Assembly (NCBI GenBank): GCA_016859345.1
Contig: CM029114.1
Location: 8,367,501-8,431,500 of the forward strand
Length of the DNA stretch: 64,000 nucleotides
Reading direction: 5' to 3'
Origin: Istiophorus platypterus
Lineage: Eukaryota; Chordata; Actinopteri; Istiophoriformes; Istiophoridae
In this document: piece by piece, positions 41,111-52,240 of the stretch
Layout of the letters: every line of letters begins with the position of its first letter
Numbering within the stretch: the stretch's first letter is position 1
Notes under the pieces: generated by a model
The model's input: the letters and a program-made list of their open reading frames with translations, nothing else
Databases searched by the model: none
Told to the model about the DNA's origin: nothing
Translations under genes and position numbers: made by a program

Positions 41111-41582
41111 ATTCTATAGATTAAAGAAGCATTTCTTTAATCCAGAAATATGAGTAGATAAACTGATAAGGAAAATGATCAATATTTGCATCCATTCATT
41201 AACTGCCTCACCCTGTCTTTACACATTCAAGGATGCTGAACTTATTTGCAGGCTTATAGTGTATCTGTTGAGTCAGTATGCTGAAACCTTACCACTGATG
41301 CTGTCTGTTACTTGTGCACAAATGAGACCGTATTTGCATTTCCCCAAAAGCCACCTACTGCACTGCGATATAATGAGTGTATTTTTATACGTTGTCTGCT
41401 GTTCAAATATTTCAGCAAAAAGGAGCCAATGTCTGATGGAACACTATTACCTGAAAATGTTTGTCTGTTGATAACAACAAACACGATAGTCAAAAATGAA
41501 TTTGCTTTGAGTAACACCTGTTTTGTTCAGCTTTACATCTGACCAGCAGGATTTTGGGCTGTGATAAGTGGGAGGTCAGTGT

Positions 41583-41600
41583 TGGGGGGGGGGGGGGGGG
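41583..41600. repeat. Poly-G run
   Basis: Eighteen or so consecutive G residues, following TGTT. Such runs are often unstable or mis-assembled. Confidence 0.95.
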
Positions 41601-43010
41601 GCTGTTAATGCTTTACCAAGAGGCAGAAGGATAGCGACAAAGGAGGCCATGGCCTATTCAAAGGCCACAGTGTAGCTCCTATCGCATGCCAAGCATTCCG
41701 ATGTGCTGTGTAAAGGTTGGGCCAACAGAGAGCAACCAGAGGGCCTTTCTCTTGAGGGCCACCTTAAACACACACAGACAAAGCTTGAAACGGGCTGTCT
41801 GGTGCACTCGGGCATTGACTGACTTCTCTTCGCTTCTCTGAGTGTGGTGAGAAAATGTGACTGAAATGTACGGATTAGCCACCTATAGTGTTCTCACAGA
41901 TTATCATGATTTATATCCTTTACCAAATTAATCCAGCCTTTTTTAAAATATAAAACTCTCCATTATACTGTTTGTGTTTATGTGCTTTTTTTGTTTTTTC
42001 TTTTTCTTTAAATTATTATGAAAAAGGTCATGTCACATCACTTTCTTTGTCTGGTCCAAGAATTACCTATTAGCAATTTCATCTCAAATTGTGGCAGATT
42101 TAACTGGTCCCCACTTGGCAAATGTTTTTTTTTTTTTTTTTTTTCAGTAATAAGCCCCCCCCCAGCCAGGTCACTCAGTAATTACAGGTGTGAGCCAGGG
42201 GCCTCTGGAAGGCTGCCAGATTGTATTGCACCATCACCTGTGAATATAGCCCTTCCCATGATCCCTCATTGTGTCCCCTGTTTTGATGATTTAATGCCTG
42301 TGTCTTGTAAGGTCAAGCGAAGCGAATGTTCAGGACCAACTGAAACTAATGACTTGGCCCAAACTGGTATGAACTGGATATCTTAAACACTGCTGTAGGT
42401 GAAAACAATGATGTGGCATATCCAGAAGCTAGCAAAGTGTAATTTAAGACACACAAAACTGTTAAATAAATGATCGATTTTAATGGAGAAATGTTTTTCA
42501 GTTTTTTTTCTGCAGTACAGTGACATAACACACTTGGCCAGGGACACTGTTTAATATTCCCTGTTCCCAATTTGGCCAAATTAATCAAACAAAAAGCTTT
42601 TAGTGTATTTGTCTTGTGTGGCTGAGCAAAGGAAGGGCTATGCCATCATTGGTTCGCTTACTTGATGAATATTTTTCCCTCCTGAAAAAGACAGTTTGTG
42701 TTGTGACAGGTAACTTGCACCTAAATGTTCATGTATGTTTTTTTTTCTTTAAACTGAAGCTGTAGTATCTTGTGAAGACATCATCGGTGCCTAAAGTGTT
42801 GTAAACTGGGCAGGTGCAGTCAGCCATTACCTCCCATACTGAAATGCAAATATTGGCGTGTTCCGTGTGTGTGCAGATATGCAGGTGCAGCAGATGTGGA
42901 TCCATGTTGTCTGATAGGTTACAATGGCAGGCTGTTTTGTGTTGTGTGATCTGTTTGATTGGATGTTGACAGGCACTCCAGTGCAGGTAAGTATGATCAG
43001 TGTATATATG

Positions 43011-43829
43011 CAGTGGTGGAAGATGTTTTCAGATCATTTACTTGCTGTAAGTAACAGTAGCAATACCACATGATTAAAAAAATACTCAAAGTAAAAGTCC
43101 TACATTCGAAATTTTACTAGAGGGCATGCAGATAAATGAGCTAAAAAATGTACTTAAAGTAAGAGTACTCATTATGTATATAACACTGTTACGGTTCTGT
43201 TATATAACTGGAACACTTATTGATACATTGACACAAGTACTTTATGGTGGAGCTCATTTTTACTGCAGTTATATACTTTGGGATAAGTTTAATCTATAGC
43301 AGTGGATCATTTTTGATAGAGCTGACAGAATCAGTAGATCAACATAAAATTCATTAACAAAAGTTTTGGTAATCGATGCATCGTGTAAGTCCCTTACTGA
43401 GCAAAAATGCGAAAACTTTCTCTAGTTCGAGTTTGTCAGATGTGAGGATTTGCCGAAAGCTTATCAGACAGAACAACTAATTTGAAGACCGTATCTCGGA
43501 CACTGGGAAATGGTGACAGGCAGTTTTTGGTTTTTTTAAACTATTATCAGACAGTTTATCGCCCAAACGATTAATCAAACTTGTCAGATTAATCAGTGAG
43601 GAAAATACTTTCTGAGCCGGTATCATATTATTTATGTAAAATTGTACCTTGAAAAGTAAAAGGTAATTACAAAAATTATTTAATGGAGTAAAACGTTTTT
43701 TCCCCAATTATGATGTAGTGGAGAAATATAAAGTACAATGAAATGGAGATACTCAAATCCTGTACCCGTGTATCCTGTACCTCATGGTACCTAAAAATTA
43801 CAGTATAATCCTTCAGTAAATGTACCTTA
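43011..43829 (+). mobile_element. Nonautonomous DNA transposon (GCAGTGGTGGAAG type), interrupted
   Basis: The left end is GCAGTGGTGGAAGATG with AAGTAACAGTAGCAATACCA and CTCAAAGTAAAAGTCCTACA. The right end contains GATGTAGTGGAGAAATATAA, AAATGGAGATACTCAAATCC and CAGTAAATGTACCTT. These halves fit the two sides of a familiar teleost hAT-like nonautonomous element that has 'ACTTAAGTA' character. The outer terminal repeat on the right is degraded and no target duplication is certain. A second element lies inside (43330-43606). The composite ends about 230 bp before the beta CpG island. Confidence 0.65.
43330..43606 (+). mobile_element. hAT-like nonautonomous element nested in another transposon
   Basis: The interior contains TTTGAAGACCGTATCTCGGA, CACTGGGAAATGGTGACAGG and CAGACAGTTTATCGCCCAAA, followed by CGATTAATCAAACTTGTCAG and ATTAATCAGTG. 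This order (TTTGAAGAC, TGGGAAAT-GTGA, GACA-TTTATAG-CCAAACGATTAATC) is that of the family at 57017-57340 as I know it. It interrupts the element spanning 43011-43829. Confidence 0.55.
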
Positions 43830-44061
43830 TGTGGTTAATGTTTTTTTTTTCTTTTCTTTCCTGAACATATATTTTACTCCGGAAGAGATCTGCAGCCAAA
43901 TAAATGTAGTGTTCAACATAAATCTCTGTGATGCACAGAGAGTTTTACAAATGAGGGTGCAAATTATCCATTTAAAACAAAAATGAAAAGAGGTGGTGGT
44001 GCAGCCCCTGGATGTGTTGGGTTGAAGTGCACGGATGAAGTGTTTTTGCAACAAGTGTTTT

Positions 44062-44090
44062 GGGGGTGTGGGGGTGTGGGGGTGGGGGGG
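44062..44090 (+). promoter_or_regulatory. G-quadruplex motif at the upstream edge of the CpG island
   Basis: Four G runs of 5, 5, 5 and 7 bases are separated by loops TGT, TGT and T. This fits the canonical G4 pattern with short loops, so folding would be predicted to be stable. It lies about 720 bp upstream of the beta-type ATG on the same strand. Whether it is in the promoter or in the 5' UTR depends on the unknown start site. It could also be a simple G-rich repeat without function. Confidence 0.6.
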
Positions 44091-44170
44091 TCCAGCTTTT
44101 TCTAAGCAAAAGGACGAGCCCACGGTGCAGCCCTCCCCGGTCCCCGTGCGCTTGCCTCCCTGCCACGCAC

Positions 44171-44743
44171 ATGTCCCGCGGTACCCTGCTCTCGGAGGAT
44201 GCGCAAGCGGCACAGCGTCGGATGCCGGACTGCACCATTCCTGCCGTCTCCGCCAGGGAGGCTGTAATCCGATCCCTGCTCGCAGGAGCCGTCGTGCAGC
44301 CTGTGGAAAGGAAGAGGGCACTGCTCGGCGCTCTTGCGCTCTCCCCGCCACTCCTCCCCCTTTTTTCTCCGCCGAGTGTCGCCCCCTGTTCTCCCTCATT
44401 TGCTCACTCCCTGCTCGGCGAAGGCTCGTTCGGCGGCGCGCAGAACCTCCGGCGTCGTCGTCGCGCCGCATTGTTCGCTCGCCGAGCGGACCCCCGCTTG
44501 AGTCGGCGTGACACCGCGGAGCTCCCCCGCCGCCACACCCCCACCTGCACCTCCTTTTTTCCTCCCTCCCTCCCCGTTTTAAATGCCTTTACTACCTACT
44601 GCATGCACGCCAGTCCGGTGACGTGCCCGAGCATGTTCACATCAGACACGGCGTCGGATTTACCTGAGAGTGCGCTGCCCTCACGCTGTCAGAGCTCTCT
44701 CTCCTCCGCGCACACAGATTTGGACTTCGCCGGCTGTCACTGA
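44171..44743 (+). other. Upstream open reading frame before the beta-type ATG (190 codons)
   Basis: From ATG 44171 a frame runs to TGA 44741-44743, ending 65 bp before the beta-type ATG and in a different frame. Most of it looks like translated GC-rich UTR (Arg, Pro, Ala and Ser rich). Near its end, however, residues TCPSMFT followed by LPE (about 44624-44668) match in order and spacing a segment of the mammalian beta-specific N-terminus as I remember it (TCLSMST, then LPE). It may be a remnant of the longer beta N-terminus, a uORF, or chance. Confidence 0.3.
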
Positions 44744-44808
44744 AGACGAGAGAGGAAGAAAAACCCCAACCAAAAAAAGAAACCAGGGAAACACACCGGA
44801 TTACAAGG

Positions 44809-44847
44809 ATGGGGTTCTACGGCACTTTAAAGATGATTTTCTACAAA
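44809..44847 (+). CDS. fbxw7: fbxw7 beta-type alternative first coding exon (13 codons)
   Basis: The exon reads MGFYGTLKMIFYK and is followed by a GTGAGT donor at 44848. This peptide is the invariant end of the mammalian FBXW7 beta-specific exon, as I remember it. The ATG has an ideal context (A at -3, G at +4), and the exon ends in phase 0 to join 49080. In mammals the beta isoform carries about 70 more residues upstream, including a hydrophobic segment that places it at ER and cytoplasmic membranes. Here the frame of this ATG is open back to a TGA at 44665-44667 but has no other ATG, so this exon alone would give a very short N-terminus without a membrane anchor. The exon lies inside a CpG island, consistent with its own promoter. 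An unseen upstream exon remains possible. Confidence 0.88.
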
Positions 44848-47800
44848 GTGAGTAGGGTCTTTCTGCTCGTATTAATCGGCCCCGTCACATCCGCGTCTCT
44901 TATTATTTGACGCCGGACCCGCTCCGTCGTCCCCGTTATCTCCGACGCGCCTCTCACGCCGGATCGTTCGGCCACTGCGGAGGATGAGCGGCGGCGTAGC
45001 AGACCCCCGGAGACGCCGCTTTAATTTGCCGGGGCCTTTATGTTGTGTTTGCGCCGCGTTAAATGTAATATCACGACGCGATTTGGTTTGTGCGCCCACC
45101 CCTCCTCCTCCTCCTCCTCCTCCTCCTCCTCCTTGCATAGTAACTTCGGCCGCGTAAATAAAACGCCACCGCCGTGATTCAGGTATAATCCGTGCTTTTG
45201 TACACGGGACGACGGCTCTGGCACTTTTTATGGTCCCTTGATTCCGCGCTGCTGGATGAAAACACGTCCGTAATTCCGCGTCAAACACCGCTCGCGTTTG
45301 TGGACCTCATATGGTCCCAGTTTTTGCCTTAGCGTTGGCTCGATGCTCCCTGCACCTGAACATCAACTGTGGTCCTGTCTTTGGCATAACCTAGTTACTA
45401 TAACATATGGAGGTGGCAGATATCTCCTCCATCGCTGTTTTTAATAGTGCAGTCTCTGATTTTTGTAAATAACCAACCGTTTCAGGCACTAGAACAGCCA
45501 GTGTCCCCTGCAACCGTCTCCAGTTTGCAGGCTTATTAAGATCCTACATTATGCAGCAGTGGTTATTGCACTGACCAAAGTGAGTGCCTGAGATGCTTGC
45601 ATGTGACCAGTCTTGCTGTTGCCTGTTGGAGTAGCCTATTCCCTGACAATGTGCACTCGCCTCAGGCTCCAAGCACAGATAATGGGTCACTGTGTCAGAC
45701 TGCGTGAGGTAGAATATCCTCAAGGATGTTTGGTATAATATGGCTGGATGGCAGCCATAAAAACGATGCTCCCCTAGCTGGGAATGCGGTGTACAAACAA
45801 AAATATGAAAGGGAATCCATTATGCAGAGCGTGTAATGTAAACAAATTTGTTAATCATTCAAAATCTGACTCTGTAAATCCCTTGTGGTAGGTTTTTTTG
45901 TGTGTGTGTCTGTGTAGCTGTGTGCACTTGCGTGGTGCTGAAACGTTTACTCAGTTAATCCTAATAATTATGTGAAAATGTAATTCTTCATCAGTGGGTA
46001 GCAGTTTACAGATTTAAATGTTTGCTCATTTGTATTCCCCATCCCATTTTGTGGATTTAGTCATTCTACGATATCAGGTTTTTGAACTCGACTCCTGGAG
46101 ATCAAATATGTTTGTGTTGCTCTTTTCTCGCACTCAGCAGAAATTAAAACATCACAACGGATTTTTTTTTTTTTTTTTTTTAAATGTATATTGACACCCA
46201 TTTTTATGGTTATGATAGCAGCCTTGGTCTATATCAGTCCCATAGCTGGCCAATTGTTGGATGCAAGTGTCTCTGCGTCTCTAGCGGTGCTGATGGACAT
46301 GATGAAACTGTTTCATGTCTGCTTGAAACACTGTTTGAGAAATGAGAAAAGATGTTTCAAGTGACTGATGCTGCAGGATGTAGCCTTCGTTGAAATGAAT
46401 CAACACATTATGTATGAATGATTACTGTCTTTAAAATATCATTAACTCTATGTGTATCCATCTGTCGCGGAGCCAAGAGGAAGGAGGAAGGACTGATTGG
46501 TAGTGATTTACAAACACTCTCTGGTTACCTTTTCTTAGGCTGAAATAGAAGAGGCTGGTTACATGCTGATTTTTTTTCCTCCTTTTTTTACCCCCTCTCC
46601 ACGCCCGCATTTAGTTTGAGGTTTGTTTTTTTTTTTTGGTTTGTTTTTTGTTGCTTTTTTTTTTGTTGTTGTTTTTTGACTATGTATACACTCAGGCACA
46701 CACACTCAAAGCCAGCTAGCACTCCCCCTATTCTCTCTTGGTCTGTCTCTCACACTCTGAAACACACGCACACACCCAATGAATGCATACACACACACCC
46801 AGGCTCTCCTTGGCTACCGAACTGCCATTGCAGTGAGATCACTGCTCTAAGAACAAGGCGGTTGGGTTTAGGAGCCGGATCTTAACAAGCAGGAATATCT
46901 TGTATGTTCTTTAGCAATTAAACAAGGAGTGTGTTCCCATAGTTTTTGCCACTGAGATTAAATTTCCCAGTGCCTATTCTATATGTTTCCATCATGAATT
47001 GCCAGAGATTTTTATGACTCCTACCTTGAACTACTCTGCAGTCTCACACGTGAGCCGACTTGTGAGGAAAAGATCGAAAATTATTGGTCAGATCAAAGTC
47101 TGATGTTCCTGAACTACATGTTGGTGTGTGCTAGTCATGTACACATACCTCTATAAACCCAGGCTTTGGTTGTGTGTCAGTTGCTATTGGTGCATAAATT
47201 CATAGGTAGGGAACCTATGTTACCCAATTCATGGATACAGTTGTTGCTACCATTGAACATTTCTGAGGTTAGAAACAAAACATTTTTCCACTTTTTATTT
47301 ATTGTTTTTAAAAATTGTGGTTCATCATTGCTTTGATAGGTCACATGCTGTTCTCAAAACATGCCCCCGAGGCTGAAAACGCAGAGAGAACAAACACACT
47401 CACCAAATTATAGTGATAAACAAAAAACACATATCTTGAGGGGAGACATATAATCATGCAACTGTAAATCCAGACAGTATGGAGTCAGATACGCAAGGCT
47501 CTCTTCTTCTACAGCATTTATAGCAACACTGCAGTAACATAAATGCATCATAAGAGCATTCATTTGCCTCAAAGACAAAACAAGTTCAATTTGAATGTGG
47601 TTTCTGTCAGACAGTACCAGTTTCTACGATAGCAGATGGACATATTGAAGTTCTATTACAAATTTTCCAGTACAGTTTTCCAGTACAGGTTGCATTTTGC
47701 AGCATAACAGGCTGGACTGTAACTGTAGACAAACTGTTGCCGAATGATTTTGACCCTAAATAGTATACAAAACCCTGAAATGCAAGTCACAAGTACATTG

Positions 47801-49079
47801 TGAAAAACATGCCACATGCTACAGTGTAGGAATAAATGATTCATGTACACAATGACGTGTTTTGATTGTCAAAATATACCCTTGCTGTTGGTTCTGATGA
47901 TTTATACAGAATTGCTTATTTTGCAGTGAAGAAGTGAAAACAGACTTTTTGTTAACACTGTGGCTTTACTTTGGGCTGAAATTTGTAAGACCATGACTAA
48001 ATCTAGCTTAGCTGTCAGTTAAACATGAAACATATTTAATCAATCAAAGCACAAAGCCTCACTTGCCCATTGTATATCTTATTTTGGCCAGACACTTAGA
48101 ATTAGCGTTCAGTCACTCTGTTTGCTTATTTATTCATGAGGGACGGGCAATGAGATGGTGATCACTTGCATGTGTAGTGAGAAGCGTTGCCAGAGAGAGT
48201 GGCAGGCATGGGATAAAGAAAATTGGCTTGGCCCAGGCCTTTACACAGACTTCTTTGTTTGCGCCGTGGGGTAGGTGGTAACAGGGACTGGGTGGTGTGT
48301 GTTCATGCAGGTGACAGAGAATGATAAAGAACTGACTTGGTCTGTTTTTCTTTCTCAAGTGTCAGTATGAATCAGTCTTGGACCTGTGCATAAACCCACT
48401 GTACCCTTGGAGTTTTGGGTGGGATTGTCTTGCATTGTGGGATATTGTGGGGTGTCTGGTTGCCCGAAGATCACTGTTCCCTTGTCATGTGCCTCCAACA
48501 AGGAAAATAATCAAAACAAAGCACAGCAGTCTAAAACAAACACCTGCTTTGTATCCTGCTATCTCACAATGTTGACTAGCCTTGTCTATGGATAGGTCAA
48601 ACCATTCTGCTTTGTTGTAGAACATGTTAATAAACTGGATCTCTAGCCCATGCATTAAAGATTAATTTCCTATTTGCATAAAGGTGTTTTCAAGATAATA
48701 GTAGGTTATTTTGTTATTCTGAATTTCAGACATAATATTAACAAAGTCTGTAACTTGCAAAAGCAATTTTCTGCTTCCCCCAGTATTTTTAAAAACTTCC
48801 ATGACCAGTGTCTTTTCCTCAGTTTTTCTTTTCAAGAGCTGGCCTCACACTTAAAAGTAAAGTGACTTGAAAAGTTAACAAATAGGAAAGAAAACACGAT
48901 AAATAAACATTGCTCCTTAACAAAATTTTATATAGAGCACGTGTACATTTTTAGTTACTTCTCAGAAGGATGCAGTGTAATAATTTTCTTATGTGTTCTG
49001 ATATTCTCCCCCAGAGTTTTTATTTTTTTGTGTTTGATGTTTTAATTTTTTTCTTCTCTCATTCTGTTTTCTTTCTTAG
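44848..49079. other. fbxw7: Intron between beta-type exon and first shared exon
   Basis: 4,232 bp from a GTGAGT donor to a pyrimidine-rich acceptor. The first ~460 bp belong to the CpG island and hold the CTC repeat. Further on are poly-T runs (46161-46182 and around 46622-46675) and a short TG-rich stretch near 45898-45930. No other exon or RNA gene was recognised. Confidence 0.85.
45101..45133. repeat. (CTC)n trinucleotide repeat inside the CpG island
   Basis: About eleven perfect CTC/TCC units lie just downstream of the beta-type donor, in the first 300 bp of the intron. On the minus strand they translate as poly-Glu, which is not a gene. The tract is polypurine/polypyrimidine. Confidence 0.9.
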
Positions 49080-49162
49080 ATGAAAAGAAAGTTGGACCAT
49101 GGCCCCGAGGTCCGATCTTTCCCTTCAGGAAAAAAGCCCTGTAAAGGTCCAGAGTATCCAAG
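49080..49162 (+). CDS. fbxw7: fbxw7 first shared exon, basic nuclear-localisation-like start
   Basis: The acceptor (pyrimidine-rich tract then TTAG, 49077-49079) is followed directly by ATG. The exon reads MKRKLDHGPEVRSF, then GKKPCKGPEY, and ends with two bases of a Ser codon (AG) before GTAAAA at 49163. Mammalian FBXW7 has MKRKLDHGSEVRSF at the same point, where all three alternative first exons join. MKRKL and GKKPCK are basic patches compatible with nuclear import in the shared region. Length is 83 nt, ending in phase 2, which matches the next exon. Because the exon starts exactly with ATG, a transcript with a non-coding first exon could also start translation here. Confidence 0.95.
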
Positions 49163-50904
49163 GTAAAAGAAACCTACATTTACACATAAGACTTGTGCTG
49201 TGGTATCCTGCTTTTATCTCCCCTCCTTGGATCAAAAGGATTTTAGAAGAAATTAAATTTTAAAGAGCTGTATCTCTTTATTTTCATGCTATACACATAC
49301 TAAACAAGCCTACAATGAAAAGGAATAATGACAGTATACCATGAGGTATGAACAAAGATGCTATGTGTCTTCAAACAGAATGTTGCTTCACATTTCATTG
49401 TATCTCCAACATCCACCCAGCAGTCCCAGATGTTTCTCTAACCCTGAATTTTTAATGCACATGTTCACATGTAGCCACATTAAAATTCAGACTGAACACA
49501 GCCACTTAACTGTAAATGTTGCCATGTAACTGGCTCCATCTCAGCTTCCTCTCCCATTAAAAATGAATCAATAATGAAATAGACCCCTAGTTTCCCATTT
49601 TTCTGTCAGCAAGCAGAATCTGAAGCACTGAGGGTGCCCACTGACCGGTTCCTCCTGCTGCCCTTACATTACAAGGGCACATGGACGCCCTTTGAAGTCC
49701 TGTACTGATTTTCACATCAGGTTCTGGAAAGCAGGAGAGTCTGGACCTGACCAGAAATATGTGGAAATGTGCAAACTTTGAAGTATTGGAGTCAGAAATA
49801 TACACTCACTTGGCAGTTTATTAGGTATACTGAGCTGAAATTAATGCAGTCTTGAAGTAAATCTTCACTTCGTGAAGGTTACAATGATCAGTTTTTGTTG
49901 AGAGGCGTCGATTCGACTTTATTTGGCATTTGTAATTTATGGTGCTGTTGAAATACATTACACTATCCAGAGAGGCGGTTTTACCTACCCTCAAATGAGG
50001 CAGACAGAATTGTAGAAACAATAGTTTGGAGCACTTTAAAGCAGATGCTTAGTTTTGTTTTTGTTTTTTTACTTTGACAAACTGTACGTGATTCAGAATA
50101 GCTTCTTTTGTGACCAACAGGATAATGTTAAGTTTGAAACTAGAAAATATGTGATGAGGGCATAAAATTGTGTCATTGTTCTAAGGCCAGTATATTTTTG
50201 TCCAGTGGGAAGCTTGTACTTTTATTTACTTTATAAATTTAGATTTCTTTGGCCTATTCTATAACTATTTCAATTGTATAAGATTACCAAAGATGCTATT
50301 GGTGACAGTATAAGACAGTAAATGATTTCTTTGCTGTGTATATCTAAGATATTGTACCTTTGTTGTAACAACAAAACTGTTCATTTGGTCATAACTTGTA
50401 TATACCACTTGTACACACAAATGAATTGGGGTTAACTGAGAAGAATGGCCATGAACAATAAACATGGGTTTTATTTAAATTTGCCTGTAGAATACAGCTG
50501 CTTTCAGCTGCTGCTGTTTTTACTGCTAAATCAAATCAGATATAGGCAAAAATGCTTTTATAGTGCAGCTTTAAATATTTACTCAGCCCTATTTACCCAC
50601 AGGCGATCTTTAGTGTTATCGATGTTGTCAATATTATTTTTTTAGTGGAAAGGTTTGCGAAAGCAGCTGCAAACCTAATCAGTGAACAAATAAGTGTCCG
50701 CATATAGTGTTTATTATCGCTCTCATTAAAAGTCCGTCCTTAATATATCTATTATGCTCCTATAATTTTTGTATAATCTTCCCTTTTTAGGAATACCTCT
50801 GGTGCTTTCACAGTCTCCCTCTAATGCCTGCGCTCTTTGCCTCTGAAGATCTTATAGCATTATCGATTTGTAAGTTGTTTTGTTTTTTTTCCTGTAAATT
50901 GCAG
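49163..50904. other. fbxw7: Intron after first shared exon
   Basis: 1,742 bp, GTAAAA donor to TTGCAG acceptor. It carries one dispersed repeat (49800-50035). Nothing else was recognised. Confidence 0.9.
49800..50035. repeat. Dispersed teleost repeat with CACTCACTTGGCAGTTTATTAG end
   Basis: It starts ATACACTCACTTGGCAGTTT and ATTAGGTATACTGAGCTGAA, then AATTTATGGTGCTGTTGAAA, ACACTATCCAGAGAGGCGGT and AGAATTGTAGAAACAATAGT. These phrases in this order match an interspersed repeat I know from many teleost genomes. Class is uncertain, probably a nonautonomous DNA element. Confidence 0.65.
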
Positions 50905-51046
50905 CCCGACAGGAATTGTCCCATGTCCGGCCACACCCACCACATTTGGCCACATTAGAACAGCCAACGGTCAGGGGCAACAGAGACGGCGTATCACCTC
51001 AATCCAGCCACCCACGGGTCTCCAAGAATGGCTCCGAACATTTCAG
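50905..51046 (+). CDS. fbxw7: fbxw7 shared exon: linker and start of dimerisation domain
   Basis: The acceptor TTGCAG ends at 50904 and the donor is GTGAGC at 51047. The first base completes the Ser codon of the previous exon, then 47 codons read PTGIVPCPATPTTFGH and on through a Gln/Arg stretch (GQGQQRRRITS) to QPPTGLQEWLRTFQ. This closely matches the mammalian FBXW7 segment that leads into the D domain, the short helix that lets two SCF-FBXW7 complexes dimerise. The exon ends in phase 0. Differences from human are conservative (for example LRTFQ for LKMFQ). QRRRI adds another basic patch. The intron before it is 1,742 bp. Confidence 0.95.
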
Positions 51047-52039
51047 GTGAGCACAATGGAGTTTTATACTTCTCTTTTTTTTTTTTTTCTTTTTTTTTTC
51101 TTTTTTCCCTCAGGCAACTCGCAACCCTCGAGCAAAGCTCATCAAAAAGCAGATGTTGTGACCAATCAATGTTCACTTAGTCTCAGAGATAATTGCTGCC
51201 GTGTTGTTCTGGCCCAACACATTACCACAGGCAGTGTAGCGTGGAATTGGAATTAGCTGTACCTGTTAAGACTAAAGAGAGATATAAGATCACATGTGTC
51301 TACTGTAGACTTAGACTGTATTAAAAGTTGAACAGATGTTGTCTTTTGTGATCCTCTGGCAGAGGGAAGTTGCTGCAGGCTGATCTCAGCCTATTATTAC
51401 CTAGTTATTTTGACTACATTATCCAAGGACAGTAACGCAGATGTTGGTTCTCATAAAATGATTACTTTTAGTGTATGTAGATACTATAGAGACTAATAGA
51501 GAAATAAGATAATACTGCAATTATTTCTTCATATAGTAGTTTACCCTATTGTTATATTAATTTCCTGTCACATAATAAAGCCGTTTGCTTTCATGGTAGC
51601 CTTCAGCTCTTATAATTCCAGCCCTCATGGAAATAGGATGTCATTTAAACATTTTAGCCTTGATGGGGGTCTATCTGATTTCCTGTATAATAGGTTACCA
51701 TAGATTTCATTACCTAAGAGAACTTTAAACTCATTAACTTTGAATCGCTGTGCCAACTTGAGACACCAAAGTGTTTTACATATATTAATCCTCCGGGCTG
51801 AACTAACACAGTCTACTGTCTTTGATTTGACAAGTCCGGCTAAAGGCAGCTAAACCGCAAACTTACATTCTGTACATTCCCCAGTCCAGTCCTGGCCTGT
51901 AGGTGCTATTAGAGATGGGAAAACACATACAAAGCATTGCACTTTAGCTAGAGAAAATGTTTTTCACAAAAACTGGTATTATTTTTCACTTTAAAAGACA
52001 AAAACAAGGACAAACACGGTCATGGCAACGTCATATTTT

Positions 52040-52240
52040 AGATTAAAGGATTACTCTGAGATTTTGGGGAGTATGCATATTTGTTTTTTTTGCTGAGACT
52101 TAAATGAGAAGATTGACACACCACTCTTGTGTCTCTCAATTAAATATGAATCAATAGCCAGCAGCCAGTTAGCTTAACTTGTGTTATATCTTGTTTGTTT
52201 AATCTGTAAAAAAACAACATACAAGCAAGTCTGGCTTGAA
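52040..52240 (+). repeat. Dispersed teleost repeat (AGCCAGCAGCCAGTTAGCTTA type)
   Basis: TTTTGGGGAGTATGCATATT, then TAAATGAGAAGATTGACACA, CCACTCTTGTGTCT and CCAGCAGCCAGTTAGCTTAA are in the order of a very common teleost interspersed repeat. The copy is moderately diverged and ends in A-rich sequence. Confidence 0.65.

Larger units (their letters stand above)
6836..44056. other. Long non-coding interval between gamma and beta first exons
   Basis: About 37 kb without a convincing exon on either strand. Open frames are short, or fall in repeats and microsatellites. It holds dispersed repeat fragments (near 8340, 9140, 12360, 13780, 17580, 20515, 35759 and 43011), an ~830-bp tandem duplication (10.2-11.9 kb), a large TG/TA microsatellite (15.75-16.16 kb), smaller microsatellites (23.45, 24.77 and 33.74 kb), AAAC repeats near 25231-25260, and poly-T, poly-G and poly-C runs. 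The rest (for example 18.1-20.5, 20.6-23.4 and 26.2-33.6 kb) shows nothing I can name. Confidence 0.6.
44095..45310. promoter_or_regulatory. fbxw7: CpG island at the beta-type first exon, likely promoter
   Basis: This stretch is sharply richer in G+C and in CG dinucleotides than the AT-rich sequence on both sides; dense CG occurs for example around 44401-44520 and 44880-45010. The beta-type coding exon sits inside it. In vertebrates such islands mark constitutive, usually TATA-less promoters, and I see no clear TATA box. The transcription start cannot be fixed from sequence. Long open frames on both strands here (for example about 43827-44471 on the minus strand) are explained by the lack of AT-rich stop codons. 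Confidence 0.75.

Noticed and set aside
43827..44471. 214-codon minus-strand frame across the CpG island
   Set aside because: High G+C removes stop codons; composition is low-complexity, no homology was recognised, and it overlaps the promoter of a + strand gene.
44872..45288. 138-codon minus-strand frame with a Gly run
   Set aside because: The Gly (and in another frame Glu) run is the CTC repeat, and the rest is CpG island sequence.
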